The notes under the pieces: generated by a model
The model's input: only the letters and a program-made list of their open reading frames with translations
The model's database searches: none
Told to the model about the DNA's origin: nothing
Program-made: the position numbers and the translations under genes
Assembly: GCF_900114845.1 (NCBI RefSeq)
Contig: NZ_FOUK01000001.1
Coordinates: 1,280,479-1,344,478 of the forward strand
Direction: 5' to 3'
DNA length: 64,000 bases
Source: Pimelobacter simplex
GTDB taxonomy: Bacteria; Actinomycetota; Actinomycetes; Propionibacteriales; Nocardioidaceae
Shown: one piece after another, positions 1 to 8,233 of the stretch
Layout: the number at the start of each line of letters is the position of its first letter
Numbering within the stretch: position 1 is the first letter of the stretch

Positions 1-84
1 GCGAAGATCCTCGAGATCGGCGAGGGCACGTCCGAGGTCCAGCGGATGCTCATCGCCCGCGGGCTCGGGCTGCCCGTCGAGTAG
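1..84 (+). CDS. acyl-CoA dehydrogenase, C-terminal end (partial)
   Basis: Only the last 27 codons are present, open from base 1 and ending at TAG. The peptide carries the acyl-CoA dehydrogenase C-terminal signature (ILEIGEGTSEVQRMLIARGL), the flavin- and substrate-proximal EGTxEVQR segment. The enzyme family performs FAD-dependent alpha,beta-dehydrogenation of acyl-CoA thioesters. Its end overlaps by about 35 bases the 3' end of the convergent gene on the minus strand. The specific substrate cannot be told from this fragment. Confidence 0.85.
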   Translation, partial: AKILEIGEGTSEVQRMLIARGLGLPVE

Positions 85-1139
85 CCACCACCACCAGCAG
101 CGCTGCCACGGCGGCCGCGATCCCGCCTCCGACCAGGAGCGGGGTCCGGCCGCCGTCGCCGTCATCGGGGACGCTCGCGGTGGGCGGTGCGCGCAGCGAG
201 CCGTCGGCGTAGTCGGGGATGCCGGCGGCGGCGACCCCGCTGCGGGCCAGGGTGAGCGTCGTGGTGACAGCTCCCCGGGCGCCGGGAGCGCTGACGAGCA
301 CGTAGTGGACGCCCGCGAGCGCGGCGCCGGCGGCCCTGACGTCGTACGACTCGCGGTGCCGGTAGGACACCACCTGCGACTGGGCGCGGCCCGGCTCGGC
401 GGAGGCCTCGCTGGCGCCGAGCACCGGCCCGAGCACGTGCACGGCGAGGGTGTCGTCGGTGGTCTGCGCGCGCAGCGTCTGGTCCCAGTCGAGAGGGATG
501 GCGACGAGCGCGGTGCGGCCCGGCGGGACGGTGATCTCGTAGCTCGTCGTCGACGGCGGGGGCGTCGGCCGGCGTGCGGCCGGCCTCGAGCGGGCGCGGG
601 TCCGCCGGCGGGGGCGGCACCCAGCCGGGGGTGACCGGCTCGTCCAGCAGCTCGAACGCGTACGACGACAGGGCCGGCTCCTCGTGGACGAGCAGGGTCG
701 CCGCCCGGCCCCGGTCGGCGGGGTCGCTGGGGACGCCCACGGTGACCGTGAGCGCGTCGGCCGTCGTGCAGGGGTGCTCGGCGGTGTCGGTCCAGGAGGA
801 GACGGTGGTGACGAGGAGCGGGGCCGGCTCGCCGAGGGTCGGGCGGAAGACGGCGCCGCTGCCGCACCGCTCGTCGCCGGGGGCGGTGCCGAGCGAGAGG
901 CGCACGCCTTCGCCGACCGACTCGCCGGCACCGGTGAACCAGAGCGCGACGTGGAGCGTGGTGCCGGGCGCGGTGCGCTCCAGGCGGAAGGTCCGTGGCC
1001 CGTCGGCGGGCAGGGTCGTGCGGTGGCTGCCGGTGGTGAGCACGGGGGTCTCGGGCGCAGTGCCGTGCGCGGCCGCGGGCGGCGCGACGAGCAGCGCCAC
1101 CAGGAGCAGCCGGCTCAGCCGGCCCAGAGGTCGGTCCAC
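50..1139 (-). pseudogene. frameshifted gene for a secreted, C-terminally membrane-anchored protein
   Basis: Two adjoining minus-strand frames together make one coherent protein. The 5' part (GTG at 1139) encodes a signal peptide (LLLVALLVAPPAAAHG) and a beta-rich extracellular region. The 3' part continues with SYEITVPPGRTALVAIPLDW and ends in a transmembrane segment (GIAAAVAALLVVVA) plus a basic tail. The frames switch near 545-551, consistent with one extra base or two missing bases in a GTCGACGACGAG stretch. Past that point the first frame turns into Arg/Pro/Ala-rich shadow translation. The start overlaps the end of maf, so the two are probably co-transcribed. No known family was recognised. 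The shift could be a sequencing error, a real lesion or recoding. Confidence 0.7.
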
Positions 1140-1723
1140 CGGTGCCCGAGCGTCCGGACCTGCTCGCGCAGCAGCGGCAGGCTCACGCCGACGACGTTGT
1201 GGTGGTCGCCCTCGATGCCGGTGACGAAGCCGCCGCCGCGGCCGTCGACCGTGAACGCGCCGGCGACGTGGAGCGGCTCGCCGGTCGCGACGTACGCCGT
1301 GATCTCGTCGTCGGTGACGTCGGCGAAGTGGACGGTGGTCGAGGCGGTCGTGGCGACCTGCCGCCCGCCGGCGACGTCGCGCAGGCAGTGGCCGGTGTGG
1401 AGCACGCCGGAGCGCCCGCGCATGGCCTGCCAGCGGCGGACCGCCTCGTCGGCGTCGGCCGGCTTGCCGAGCGCCTCGCCGTCGAGCTCGAGGACCGAGT
1501 CGCAGCCGAGCACGAGCGCGTCGGCGGGCACCTCGGGACGCGGCGCGACGGCATTGCACTTGAGCTCGGCGAGGCGCAGGGCGAGCTCGGCAGGCGGGAC
1601 GTCGCGCACCTGCGACTCGTCGACCCCGGAGACGATCACCGTCGGCTCCAGGCCGGCGTTGCGGAGGGTGGTCAGGCGTGCGGGGGACGCGGATGCGAGC
1701 ACGAGGGTCGGCACGGCGCCCAC
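1115..1723 (-). CDS. maf: Maf-family nucleotide pyrophosphatase
   Basis: The 202-residue product has the usual Maf length. It starts with the characteristic beta strand and phosphate-binding segment LVLASASPAR (residues 7-16) and retains the GVDES and GCDSVLELDG motifs. Maf proteins hydrolyse non-canonical or modified nucleoside triphosphates (dTTP/UTP/m5UTP type) to monophosphates in the cytoplasm, a house-cleaning role. The GTG-started secreted-protein gene downstream begins inside its last 25 bases. Confidence in the family is high; the exact nucleotide preference is not visible. Confidence 0.93.
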   Translation of the reverse strand: MGAVPTLVLASASPARLTTLRNAGLEPTVIVSGVDESQVRDVPPAELALRLAELKCNAVAPRPEVPADALVLGCDSVLELDGEALGKPADADEAVRRWQAMRGRSGVLHTGHCLRDVAGGRQVATTASTTVHFADVTDDEITAYVATGEPLHVAGAFTVDGRGGGFVTGIEGDHHNVVGVSLPLLREQVRTLGHRWTDLWAG

Positions 1724-1748
1724 CCTACGGTGGGCCGCGGACGCCGGG

Positions 1749-2447
1749 TCAGCCGGTGACGTGGCCGATCAGCTGGGCGGTGGCGCGGACGGCGGCGCCG
1801 AGGCGGTCGACGTCGCCGAGGTCGAAGACCGAGACGCCGACGCTGAGCTGGGCGCCGTCGCGGCCGTTGGGGACCGGGGCCGAGACGCCGTGGACCGAGG
1901 GGACGACCTCGGAGAAGCTGACCGCGTAGCCGCGCTCGCGAGCGGTGTGCACCTCGTCCCGCTCGCCGGCCCGGGCGGGCTGGCCGGAGAGGATCGCGAG
2001 GCCGGCCGAGCCGCGGTCGATCGCGTCGAGCTGGCCGGGCCGGAAGGCCACGTGCACCGAGGCGTTGCGGGGCTCGACGACCATGAGCGCGCGGACGTGG
2101 CGGCTGTCCTCCTGCACGACCAGGTGGGCGGTCGCGCTCACCTCGTCGGCGAGCTCCTCGAGGAGGGGGAGCGCGGCGGTGCGCAGGTCGCGCTCGACCG
2201 GCTCGGCGAGGGGGACGAGCCCGGTGCCCAGGTGGAAGCGCTTGGCCCGGTCGCGGCGCAGCAGCCGGTGCGCCTCGAGCGTGCGCACGAACCGGTGGGC
2301 GACGGTGCGGTGGACGCCGACCGCGTCGGCGATCTCGGTGATCGTCATCGCGCTCCCGCGGGCGCTGAGGACCTCGAGGACGCGCAGCCCCGAGTGCAGC
2401 GTCTTCGACATGGAGCTGTCGAGGACGACCTCGTCTGCCTCGCTCAT
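1749..2447 (-). CDS. IclR-family transcriptional regulator (catabolic operon)
   Basis: An N-terminal winged helix-turn-helix (TITEIADAVGVHRTVAHRFVRTLE) is followed by an IclR effector domain (DRGSAGLAIL, GVSAPV). The ATG at 2447 is chosen because GGGGAG lies about 10 bases upstream; an in-frame GTG at 2495 would make a longer form closer to the operators. It is divergent from the operon starting at 2586, and two palindromes of the type bound by IclR proteins lie between them. It is therefore likely to sense the substrate or an intermediate of the adjacent pathway (inference). Confidence 0.9.
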   Translation of the reverse strand: MSEADEVVLDSSMSKTLHSGLRVLEVLSARGSAMTITEIADAVGVHRTVAHRFVRTLEAHRLLRRDRAKRFHLGTGLVPLAEPVERDLRTAALPLLEELADEVSATAHLVVQEDSRHVRALMVVEPRNASVHVAFRPGQLDAIDRGSAGLAILSGQPARAGERDEVHTARERGYAVSFSEVVPSVHGVSAPVPNGRDGAQLSVGVSVFDLGDVDRLGAAVRATAQLIGHVTG

Positions 2448-2537
2448 GCGGCTCATTCTCCCCACCTGGCCGACCTCCGACGTGCTCGGGGTCACGTCGG
2501 GGGCTTGACCACCCGACTGTGACGTGCTTAACCTTCC

Positions 2538-2572
2538 GTGCAGTTATAGCACGCAGCGTGCGGTTATCGCAC
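2538..2572. promoter_or_regulatory. tandem 15-bp palindromic operators, probable IclR-type
   Basis: Two 15-bp inverted repeats occur in tandem: GTGCAGTTATAGCAC (2538-2552) and GTGCGGTTATCGCAC (2558-2572). They share GTGCnGTTATnGCAC and their centres are exactly 20 bases apart, about two helical turns, so bound dimers would face the same side of the DNA. They lie just upstream of the start at 2586 and between divergent genes, one of them an IclR regulator. From memory, the form resembles known IclR-type sites such as that of PcaR. Binding is inferred. Confidence 0.75.
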
Positions 2573-2585
2573 ACAAGGGGGAAGC

Positions 2586-3080
2586 ATGACCGAGCTGGCC
2601 GAGGTCCCGGCCGCCGTGGTGATCGCGGTGACCCGGCTCTACGCCCGGCAGTCCCGGCTCATCGACGAGGGCGACGCCCCGGGCTGGGCGGCGACGTTCA
2701 CGGCCGACGGCGTCTTCGACTCGCCGTCGTACCCGGAGCCGGCCGTCGGGACGGCGGCCCTGGTCCGCTTCGCCGAGGACTTCCGCGCCTCGTGCGCGCG
2801 GACGGCGACCCGGCTGCGGCACGTGGTCACCACCGTCGACGTGCTGCCCGTCCCCGCTGCGGCCGGCGACCCCGACCGGGTCGTCGCGCACGCGTACCTG
2901 CAGATCGTCGCGACGCCCGCCGGCGAGGAGAGCCGGCTGGTCCGGCTGACCACGCTCACCGACGAGCTCGTCCGGGACGACGCCGCGCCCCACGGCTGGC
3001 GGGTCGCCCGCCGCCGGGTGCGCCGCGACGACCAGAACCACCTGACCGAGAACCACCACCAGCAAGGAGCCTCCGCATGA
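2586..3080 (+). CDS. SnoaL/NTF2-like protein, first gene of catabolic operon
   Basis: A 164-residue product with the alpha+beta cone pattern of the NTF2/SnoaL superfamily: an N-terminal helix with YARQSRLIDEGDAPGWAATFTADGVF, then beta strands ending in GWRVARRRV. Relatives act as small isomerases or dehydratases, or as small subunits of ring-hydroxylating oxygenases. No oxygenase alpha subunit lies nearby, so an isomerase/dehydratase or accessory role is more likely. The ATG follows AAGGGGGAAGC. Its stop overlaps the ATG of the next gene, indicating translational coupling. Confidence 0.75.
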   Translation: MTELAEVPAAVVIAVTRLYARQSRLIDEGDAPGWAATFTADGVFDSPSYPEPAVGTAALVRFAEDFRASCARTATRLRHVVTTVDVLPVPAAAGDPDRVVAHAYLQIVATPAGEESRLVRLTTLTDELVRDDAAPHGWRVARRRVRRDDQNHLTENHHQQGASA

Positions 3081-3892
3081 CCACCGAGCACCCCGGACGC
3101 GTCGAGTCGACGCCGATGGTCGTCGACCACCCCGACCTGCGCGGCAAGGTGGCCGTGATCACCGGCGCCGGCCGGGGCATGGGCGCGCGGTTCGCCGCGG
3201 CGCTCGCCCGGCGCGGCGTGCACGTGGTCGGCGCGGACCTCGACCTCGCCCAGATGGAGGAGACCGCGGCGACCCTGACCGCCGAGAACGCCGACGCCGA
3301 GGGCGCCGGCCAGGTCGTCGCCACCGCGGTCGACGTCCGCGACCGGGACGCGCAGCAGCGCGTCGCCGAGCTCGCCGTGGAGCGGTTCGGCCGGGTCGAC
3401 CTGTGGATCAACAACGCCGGCATCTTCCCCGAGGCGCCCGCCGCCGACATCCCGGTGAGCCAGATCCAGGCGACGCTCGCCATCAACGTCGAGGGCGTCC
3501 TGTACGGCGCCCAGGCGGCCGCGTCCGTGATGGCGCCGGGCGCCGCGATCGTCAACATGGCCTCGGTCGCTGCCGTGCGGGTGCGCCGCGGGCGCGCGGC
3601 GTACTGCTCGTCGAAGGCGGCCGTCGCGCACCTGACCGAGTGCCTCGCCGTCGAGTACGGCGACCTCGGCATCCGGGTCAACGCGATCGCGCCCGGCTTC
3701 GTCGACACCGAGATGACCCGCTGGGTCCAGGACGACCCGCCGGCGCTGGCCAAGGCGCTCGACAGCATCCCGCTGCACCGGCTCGGCTCGCCCGAGGAGA
3801 TCGTCGGCCCGATGCTGTTCCTGCTCTCCGACAGCGCCCGCTACGTGACCGGCCACATCCTCGCCGTGGACGGCGGCTCGCGGCATGTCTGA
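3077..3892 (+). CDS. SDR-family NAD(P)-dependent oxidoreductase (first of pair)
   Basis: A classical short-chain dehydrogenase of 271 residues. It has the TGAGRGMG dinucleotide-binding motif, NNAG, a catalytic Ser in the NMASVAAV segment, YCSSK (YxxxK) and the C-terminal ILAVDGGS typical of FabG-like enzymes. The ATG at 3077 overlaps the preceding stop and has an AAGGAG ribosome-binding site; its 3' end overlaps the next gene by 8 bases. It probably oxidises or reduces an alcohol/ketone intermediate of the operon's pathway; the substrate is unknown. Confidence 0.9.
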   Translation: MTTEHPGRVESTPMVVDHPDLRGKVAVITGAGRGMGARFAAALARRGVHVVGADLDLAQMEETAATLTAENADAEGAGQVVATAVDVRDRDAQQRVAELAVERFGRVDLWINNAGIFPEAPAADIPVSQIQATLAINVEGVLYGAQAAASVMAPGAAIVNMASVAAVRVRRGRAAYCSSKAAVAHLTECLAVEYGDLGIRVNAIAPGFVDTEMTRWVQDDPPALAKALDSIPLHRLGSPEEIVGPMLFLLSDSARYVTGHILAVDGGSRHV

Positions 3893-4664
3893 GCAGGCAG
3901 CCGGACGCGTCGTCCTCGTCACCGGCGCCGCCGGTGGCATGGGCGCGGGCCACGCCCGGGCGCTCGCGGCCGACGGCTGGAGCGTCGTCCTCGCGGACGT
4001 CGCCGACGCCACGCCGGTGGCCGACGAGATCCGGGCCGCCGGCGGCACCGCCAGCGCGCACCGGCTCGACGTCACCGCGCCGGAGGCGTGGGCCGCCCTG
4101 GTCGCCGACGTCCGCGCGACGTACGGCGCCCTGCACGGGCTGGTCAACAACGCCGGCGTCTCGCGCCGCCTGCGGTTCATGGACACCACGCCCGAGGTGT
4201 GGCGCCAGGTCATGGCGATCAACGCCGACGGGCCGTTCTACGGCATCCAGGCGTGCGCGCCGCTGATGCGCGACTCGGGCGGCGGCTCGATCGTCAACAT
4301 CTCGTCGATCGCGGGGCAGATCGGCTACTTCTCGCCGTCGTACTCGACGTCGAAGTGGGCGCTGCGCGGGCTGACCAAGTCGGCTGCCGGCGAGCTCGCG
4401 AGCTGGGGGATCCGGGTCAACTCGGTGCACCCCGGGCTGGTCGAGACGCCGCTGCTGGCCGGCTCGGACGGCTTCGTCTCCTCCGCGGTCGCCAGCATCC
4501 CCTTCGGGCGGATGGGCCGGCCCGACGAGGTGACCGCGGTCGTGGCGTTCCTGCTGGGGGAGGGCTCGTCGTACATGTCCGGTGGCGAGCTCACCGTCGA
4601 CGGCGCGCTCGTCTCGAACGGCACCTACCACCGGATCCTCGACGAGATGGAGGGCACGCTGTGA
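3885..4664 (+). CDS. SDR-family NAD(P)-dependent oxidoreductase (second of pair)
   Basis: A second classical SDR, 259 residues, with TGAAGGMG, NNAGVS, NISSIAG, YSTSK (YxxxK) and a GGELTVDGA C-terminus. It starts inside the end of the previous SDR and its TGA overlaps the GTG of the flavoprotein, so the cistrons are translationally coupled. The motif pattern resembles hydroxysteroid or cyclic alcohol dehydrogenases, but so do many SDRs. Two SDRs and a ketosteroid-dehydrogenase-like flavoprotein together suggest stepwise oxidation and desaturation of an alicyclic ring (inference). Confidence 0.9.
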   Translation: MSEQAAGRVVLVTGAAGGMGAGHARALAADGWSVVLADVADATPVADEIRAAGGTASAHRLDVTAPEAWAALVADVRATYGALHGLVNNAGVSRRLRFMDTTPEVWRQVMAINADGPFYGIQACAPLMRDSGGGSIVNISSIAGQIGYFSPSYSTSKWALRGLTKSAAGELASWGIRVNSVHPGLVETPLLAGSDGFVSSAVASIPFGRMGRPDEVTAVVAFLLGEGSSYMSGGELTVDGALVSNGTYHRILDEMEGTL

Positions 4665-6082
4665 GCGCCCACGAGCCTGACTACGACGTCATCGTCATCG
4701 GCGGCGGGGGCGCCGGCCTCGCGGCCGCCGTCTCGGCGGCCGAGCGCGGGCAGAGCGTCATCCTCTTCGAGTCCGAGGGCGAGCTCGGCGGCTCCACCCA
4801 GCTCTCCGCGGGGATGTTCACCGCCGCGGAGACCAGCGTGCAGAAGGCGCTCGGGGTCGAGGACACCGTCGACCGGTTCTTCCAGCACTACATGGACCTC
4901 AACCAGTGGCTGCTCAAGCCCGGCCTGGTGCGCCGCTTCTGCGAGCTGACCGGCCCGACCCTGGAGTGGCTGCTCGACCTCGGCGTCGAGGTCCCCGCCC
5001 AGGTCTCGCCCGACGCGCACACCCCCGGCCTGACCCGGGCCGGCGTCGAGGACGTCTGGCGTGCCCACGTGCCCAAGGACCAGGGCTACGGCCTGGTCCA
5101 GGTGCTCGACCGGGCGCGCAAGCGGGCCGGTGTCGAGGCCGTGCTGCACACCCGGGTCGAGCGGCTGCTGGTCGCCGACGGCCGGGTGCGCGGCGTCGTC
5201 GCGGACGGCGTCGAGCTGACCGCCGGCGCGGTCGTCGTCGCCTCCGGCGGGCTCGCGCAGGACCCGGCCCTGGTCGAGCGGTGGTTCCCCGACGCGCTGC
5301 GCGCGGGGGAGTCGCTCTTCGTCGTGGCCGCTCCGGGCTCGCGCGGCGACCACCTGGCCTTCGGTCGCCAGGTCGCCGCGTCGGTGGCCGGCGAGGGCTG
5401 GGGGCTCATGCTCCCGACCGCCCAGTTCGTGCGCGCGCACCACTGGCAGGCGGGCTTCCCGCCGAGGTCGCGGGTCCACGTCAACGACGTGGGCCGGCGC
5501 TTCATGGACGAGGACGCGTCGTACGCCGTCTCGGGCGGGCAGATCGACGCCCAGGGCGGACCGGTGTGGATGGTCTTCGACGAGGCCGCCCGCCAGGCGC
5601 TCCCCGAGGGCTACGCCGACTGGACCCCCGGCCGGGTCACGGCGCTCGTCGAGGAGGGCCAGGTCGTCCGCGCCGACGACCTCGCCGCGCTCGCCGCCCG
5701 GATCGACGTCCCCGCCGACCGACTCGCGGCCACCGTCGAGCGCTGGAACGACCAGCTCCCGCACGGCAGCGACGCGGACTTCCAGCGCGACCAGACGCTG
5801 GCCGCCAAGGGCGTCACCGCACCCCTCACGCCCATCGCGACCCCGCCGTTCCACGCCACCCGCGTGCTTCCGGCCGAGCTCGTGTGCACCCACGCCGGTC
5901 TCGAGATCGACCACAACGCGGCGGTCCTCGACGAGCGGGGCCGGCCGATCCCGGGCCTGTTCGCCGCCGGCGAGGCCGGGGGCGGCGTCCTCGGCAGCCG
6001 GTACGTCGGCGGCGGGAACGCCGTCGCCAACGCACTCACCCTCGGCCGGCTGGCCGGCCAGAACGCCGCCTCGGGCCGCTGA
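4661..6082 (+). CDS. FAD-dependent oxidoreductase, fumarate reductase / 3-ketosteroid dehydrogenase type
   Basis: The 473-residue product opens with an FAD-binding motif (VIGGGGAGLAAAVSAAERG, from about residue 11). It closes with the second FAD contact typical of the FAD_binding_2 family (GLFAAGEAGG, then SRYVGGGNAVANAL). Members include fumarate and urocanate reductases, 3-ketosteroid-delta1-dehydrogenases and 4-oxocyclohexanecarboxylate desaturases. No haem motif or secretion signal is present, so it is a cytoplasmic dehydrogenase/desaturase. The GTG start overlaps the TGA of the preceding SDR. Substrate unknown; a cyclic ketone is my best guess from the gene set. Confidence 0.85.
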   Translation: MSAHEPDYDVIVIGGGGAGLAAAVSAAERGQSVILFESEGELGGSTQLSAGMFTAAETSVQKALGVEDTVDRFFQHYMDLNQWLLKPGLVRRFCELTGPTLEWLLDLGVEVPAQVSPDAHTPGLTRAGVEDVWRAHVPKDQGYGLVQVLDRARKRAGVEAVLHTRVERLLVADGRVRGVVADGVELTAGAVVVASGGLAQDPALVERWFPDALRAGESLFVVAAPGSRGDHLAFGRQVAASVAGEGWGLMLPTAQFVRAHHWQAGFPPRSRVHVNDVGRRFMDEDASYAVSGGQIDAQGGPVWMVFDEAARQALPEGYADWTPGRVTALVEEGQVVRADDLAALAARIDVPADRLAATVERWNDQLPHGSDADFQRDQTLAAKGVTAPLTPIATPPFHATRVLPAELVCTHAGLEIDHNAAVLDERGRPIPGLFAAGEAGGGVLGSRYVGGGNAVANALTLGRLAGQNAASGR

Positions 6083-6149
6083 CGCCCCGTCCTCCCCGCT
6101 GATCTCGGCAGCAGTAAAATCCCAACCACTGGATCCCTGGAGTCCCCTT

Positions 6150-7481
6150 ATGTCCACCAGCATCCCCGCTGCTCGCTCGGGCACTGCCGTGCACGGCGAC
6201 ACCGTCCTGCGCAAGGTGCAGCGCTCCGTGCTGCCCGCCGCCTTCCTGCTCTACATGTTCAACTACATGGACCGGGCGTCGATCGGCTACGCCCAGCTCC
6301 AGATGTCGACCGACCTCGGCATCAGCCTGGCGACGTACGGCACCATCGCGGCCATCTTCTTCGTGGCCTACACGGTGCTCGAGGTGCCGAGCAACATCAT
6401 CATGAAGAAGGTCGGCGCCCGGATCTGGCTGGCCCGGATCGCCATCAGCTGGGGCATCATCACGATGCTCACCGGCTTCGTGCAGAACACCACCCAGCTC
6501 TACATCGCGCGGATCGCCCTCGGCGTCGCCGAGGCGGGCCTGTTCCCCGGGCTGCTGCTCTACATGACCTTCTGGTTCCGCTCGCAGGACCGCAGCCGCG
6601 GCATCGCCGGCTTCTCGCTGGCCCAGCCGGTCGCGCTCCTCATCGGCAGCGCCACCGCCGGCGTCATCCTCGACCACGTGCACTGGTTCGGGCTGGCCGG
6701 CTGGCAGTGGGTCTTCATCCTGCAGGGCCTGCCGCCGGTGCTGCTCGGCGTCTGGGTGCTCCTCTACCTCGCCGACCGCCCCAACAAGGCCCGCTGGCTG
6801 AGCAAGGACGAGGCCGCCTGGCTCGAGGGTGAGATCAGCAAGGAGTACGACGCCGAGGACGACGGCCACATGGAGATCTCCCTCGACGCCGTCAAGAACC
6901 CGAAGATCCTCTACCTGGCCTTCATCAACCTGCTCTACGCGGTCGGCCTCTACGGCATGACGTTCTTCCTGCCCCAGCTCGTCGCCCAGCTCAACCCGGG
7001 CTACTCCTCGACCAACATCGGCCTCGTCGGGGCGATCCCCTACGTCTGCGGTGCGATTGCGATGCTGCTGGTCGCGCGCTACTCCGACCTGCTCGGCAAC
7101 CGCAAGCCGATCGTGATGACCACCCTCGCCGTCGCCGTCCTCGGCCTGGTCGTGACGATGGTCTTCAAGGAGACGCCCAGCCTCGGCATGATCGGCCTGT
7201 GCCTCCTCGCGGTCGGCGTCTTCTCCTACCTCGGCCCGTTCTGGGCGCTGGCCTCCGAGGCGCTCACCCGCTCGCAGACCGCGGTCGGCCTGGCCACCAT
7301 CAACGCGATCGCGGCGGCGGGCGGCTTCTTCGGCCCGTTCGTGATCGGCAAGACCGCGGCGGCCGACGACGTCATCTTCAGCATGATCTTCCCGGCCGCC
7401 TGCATGGCGCTGGCGATCGTGCTGCTGATCTGGGTCAAGCCGGACAAGGGCACGCCGGCCGCGGTGACCGAGATCGTCTGA
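6150..7481 (+). CDS. MFS transporter, anion:cation symporter (ACS) type
   Basis: A 443-residue, roughly 12-helix permease. The region FNYMDRASIGYAQLQMSTDLG, the VPSNIIMKKVGAR loop and RIALGVAEAGLFPG are hallmarks of the ACS family (phthalate, 4-hydroxyphenylacetate, tartrate, glucarate carriers). It lies 67 bases after the flavoprotein in the same direction, so it very likely imports the organic anion degraded by the upstream operon. A strong bidirectional hairpin follows. Confidence 0.9.
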   Translation: MSTSIPAARSGTAVHGDTVLRKVQRSVLPAAFLLYMFNYMDRASIGYAQLQMSTDLGISLATYGTIAAIFFVAYTVLEVPSNIIMKKVGARIWLARIAISWGIITMLTGFVQNTTQLYIARIALGVAEAGLFPGLLLYMTFWFRSQDRSRGIAGFSLAQPVALLIGSATAGVILDHVHWFGLAGWQWVFILQGLPPVLLGVWVLLYLADRPNKARWLSKDEAAWLEGEISKEYDAEDDGHMEISLDAVKNPKILYLAFINLLYAVGLYGMTFFLPQLVAQLNPGYSSTNIGLVGAIPYVCGAIAMLLVARYSDLLGNRKPIVMTTLAVAVLGLVVTMVFKETPSLGMIGLCLLAVGVFSYLGPFWALASEALTRSQTAVGLATINAIAAAGGFFGPFVIGKTAAADDVIFSMIFPAACMALAIVLLIWVKPDKGTPAAVTEIV

Positions 7482-7497
7482 GGCTCCTCCCGGGCGT

Positions 7498-7553
7498 CGG
7501 ACGACGAGACCCCCGCCGGACCGCGAGGTCCGGCGGGGGTCTGTCGTCGTCCG
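7498..7553. terminator. strong bidirectional hairpin between convergent genes
   Basis: The inner stem GACCCCCGCCGGACC pairs perfectly with its complement across a GCGA loop (7508-7541). It is extended by a second block, CGGACGACGA with TCGTCGTCCG, separated by a two-base bulge. There is no T-run on either side, as is usual in GC-rich actinobacteria. It separates the convergent MFS gene and IclR gene and would serve both. Confidence 0.85.
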
Positions 7554-7557
7554 GCCC

Positions 7558-8223
7558 TCAGCCCAGCGCGGCGCTGATCGCCCGCACCGCCCGGCGGATC
7601 GGCTCCGCCGCCGAAGTGAGCAGCTCGGGCCGCGAGGTGACCACGTTGACCGCGGCGAGCACCTGCCAGCCCGGCAGGGGAGCGGCGATGCCGTGGGCGC
7701 CGGGGTTGAGCTCGGCCGAGGTGGTGACCAGGCCGGCGGCGCGGATCTCGGCGACCCGGGCGGGCTCGCCGGGCCGCGCCGGGCCCGAGGCGAGGGCGGC
7801 GAGGCCGCCGGCGCCGCGGTCGAGGGGGTCGCGGTTGCCGAGGCGGTACGAGAAGCGCGGGCCGTCGGTGGGCGGCTCGGCGACGACGGTGGTGACGGCG
7901 GCGTCGCCGACGACCTCGACCAGGCTGGCGGTCGCGTCGATCTCGAGGGCGAGCTGGTGGAGCACGGGCTCGGCGACGTCGCGCAGCCGCGGGCGGCTGT
8001 GGTCGGCGAGGTCGGTGGCGGTCGGTCCGACGGTGAACCGGCCCTCGTCGTCGCGGGCGGCGAAGCCGGTCCGGTGCAGGGAGACCAGCAGGCGGTAGGT
8101 GATCGAGCGGTGCAGCCCGCAGGCGGCCGCGGCCTCGGCGACGGTCAGCCCCTCCGGGTGCCGGCCGAGCTCGAGGAGCACCGCGAGCCCGCGCTCGAGC
8201 GTCTGCGAACCGGAATCCGACAC
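7558..8223 (-). CDS. IclR-family regulator of the homogentisate cluster
   Basis: A winged-helix N-terminus (TVAEAAAACGLHRSITYRLL) and an IclR effector domain with RGAGGLAAL and HGIAAPLPGWQ, 221 residues. The GTG at 8223 is preferred over longer in-frame starts because GAGGA lies immediately upstream and the longer form would run into fahA. It is the last gene of the operon of unknown protein, fahA and regulator, and probably autoregulates that operon and hmgA through the paired palindromes at 10326-10364 (inference). Confidence 0.88.
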   Translation of the reverse strand: MSDSGSQTLERGLAVLLELGRHPEGLTVAEAAAACGLHRSITYRLLVSLHRTGFAARDDEGRFTVGPTATDLADHSRPRLRDVAEPVLHQLALEIDATASLVEVVGDAAVTTVVAEPPTDGPRFSYRLGNRDPLDRGAGGLAALASGPARPGEPARVAEIRAAGLVTTSAELNPGAHGIAAPLPGWQVLAAVNVVTSRPELLTSAAEPIRRAVRAISAALG

Positions 8224-8233
8224 CCGTTCCTCC

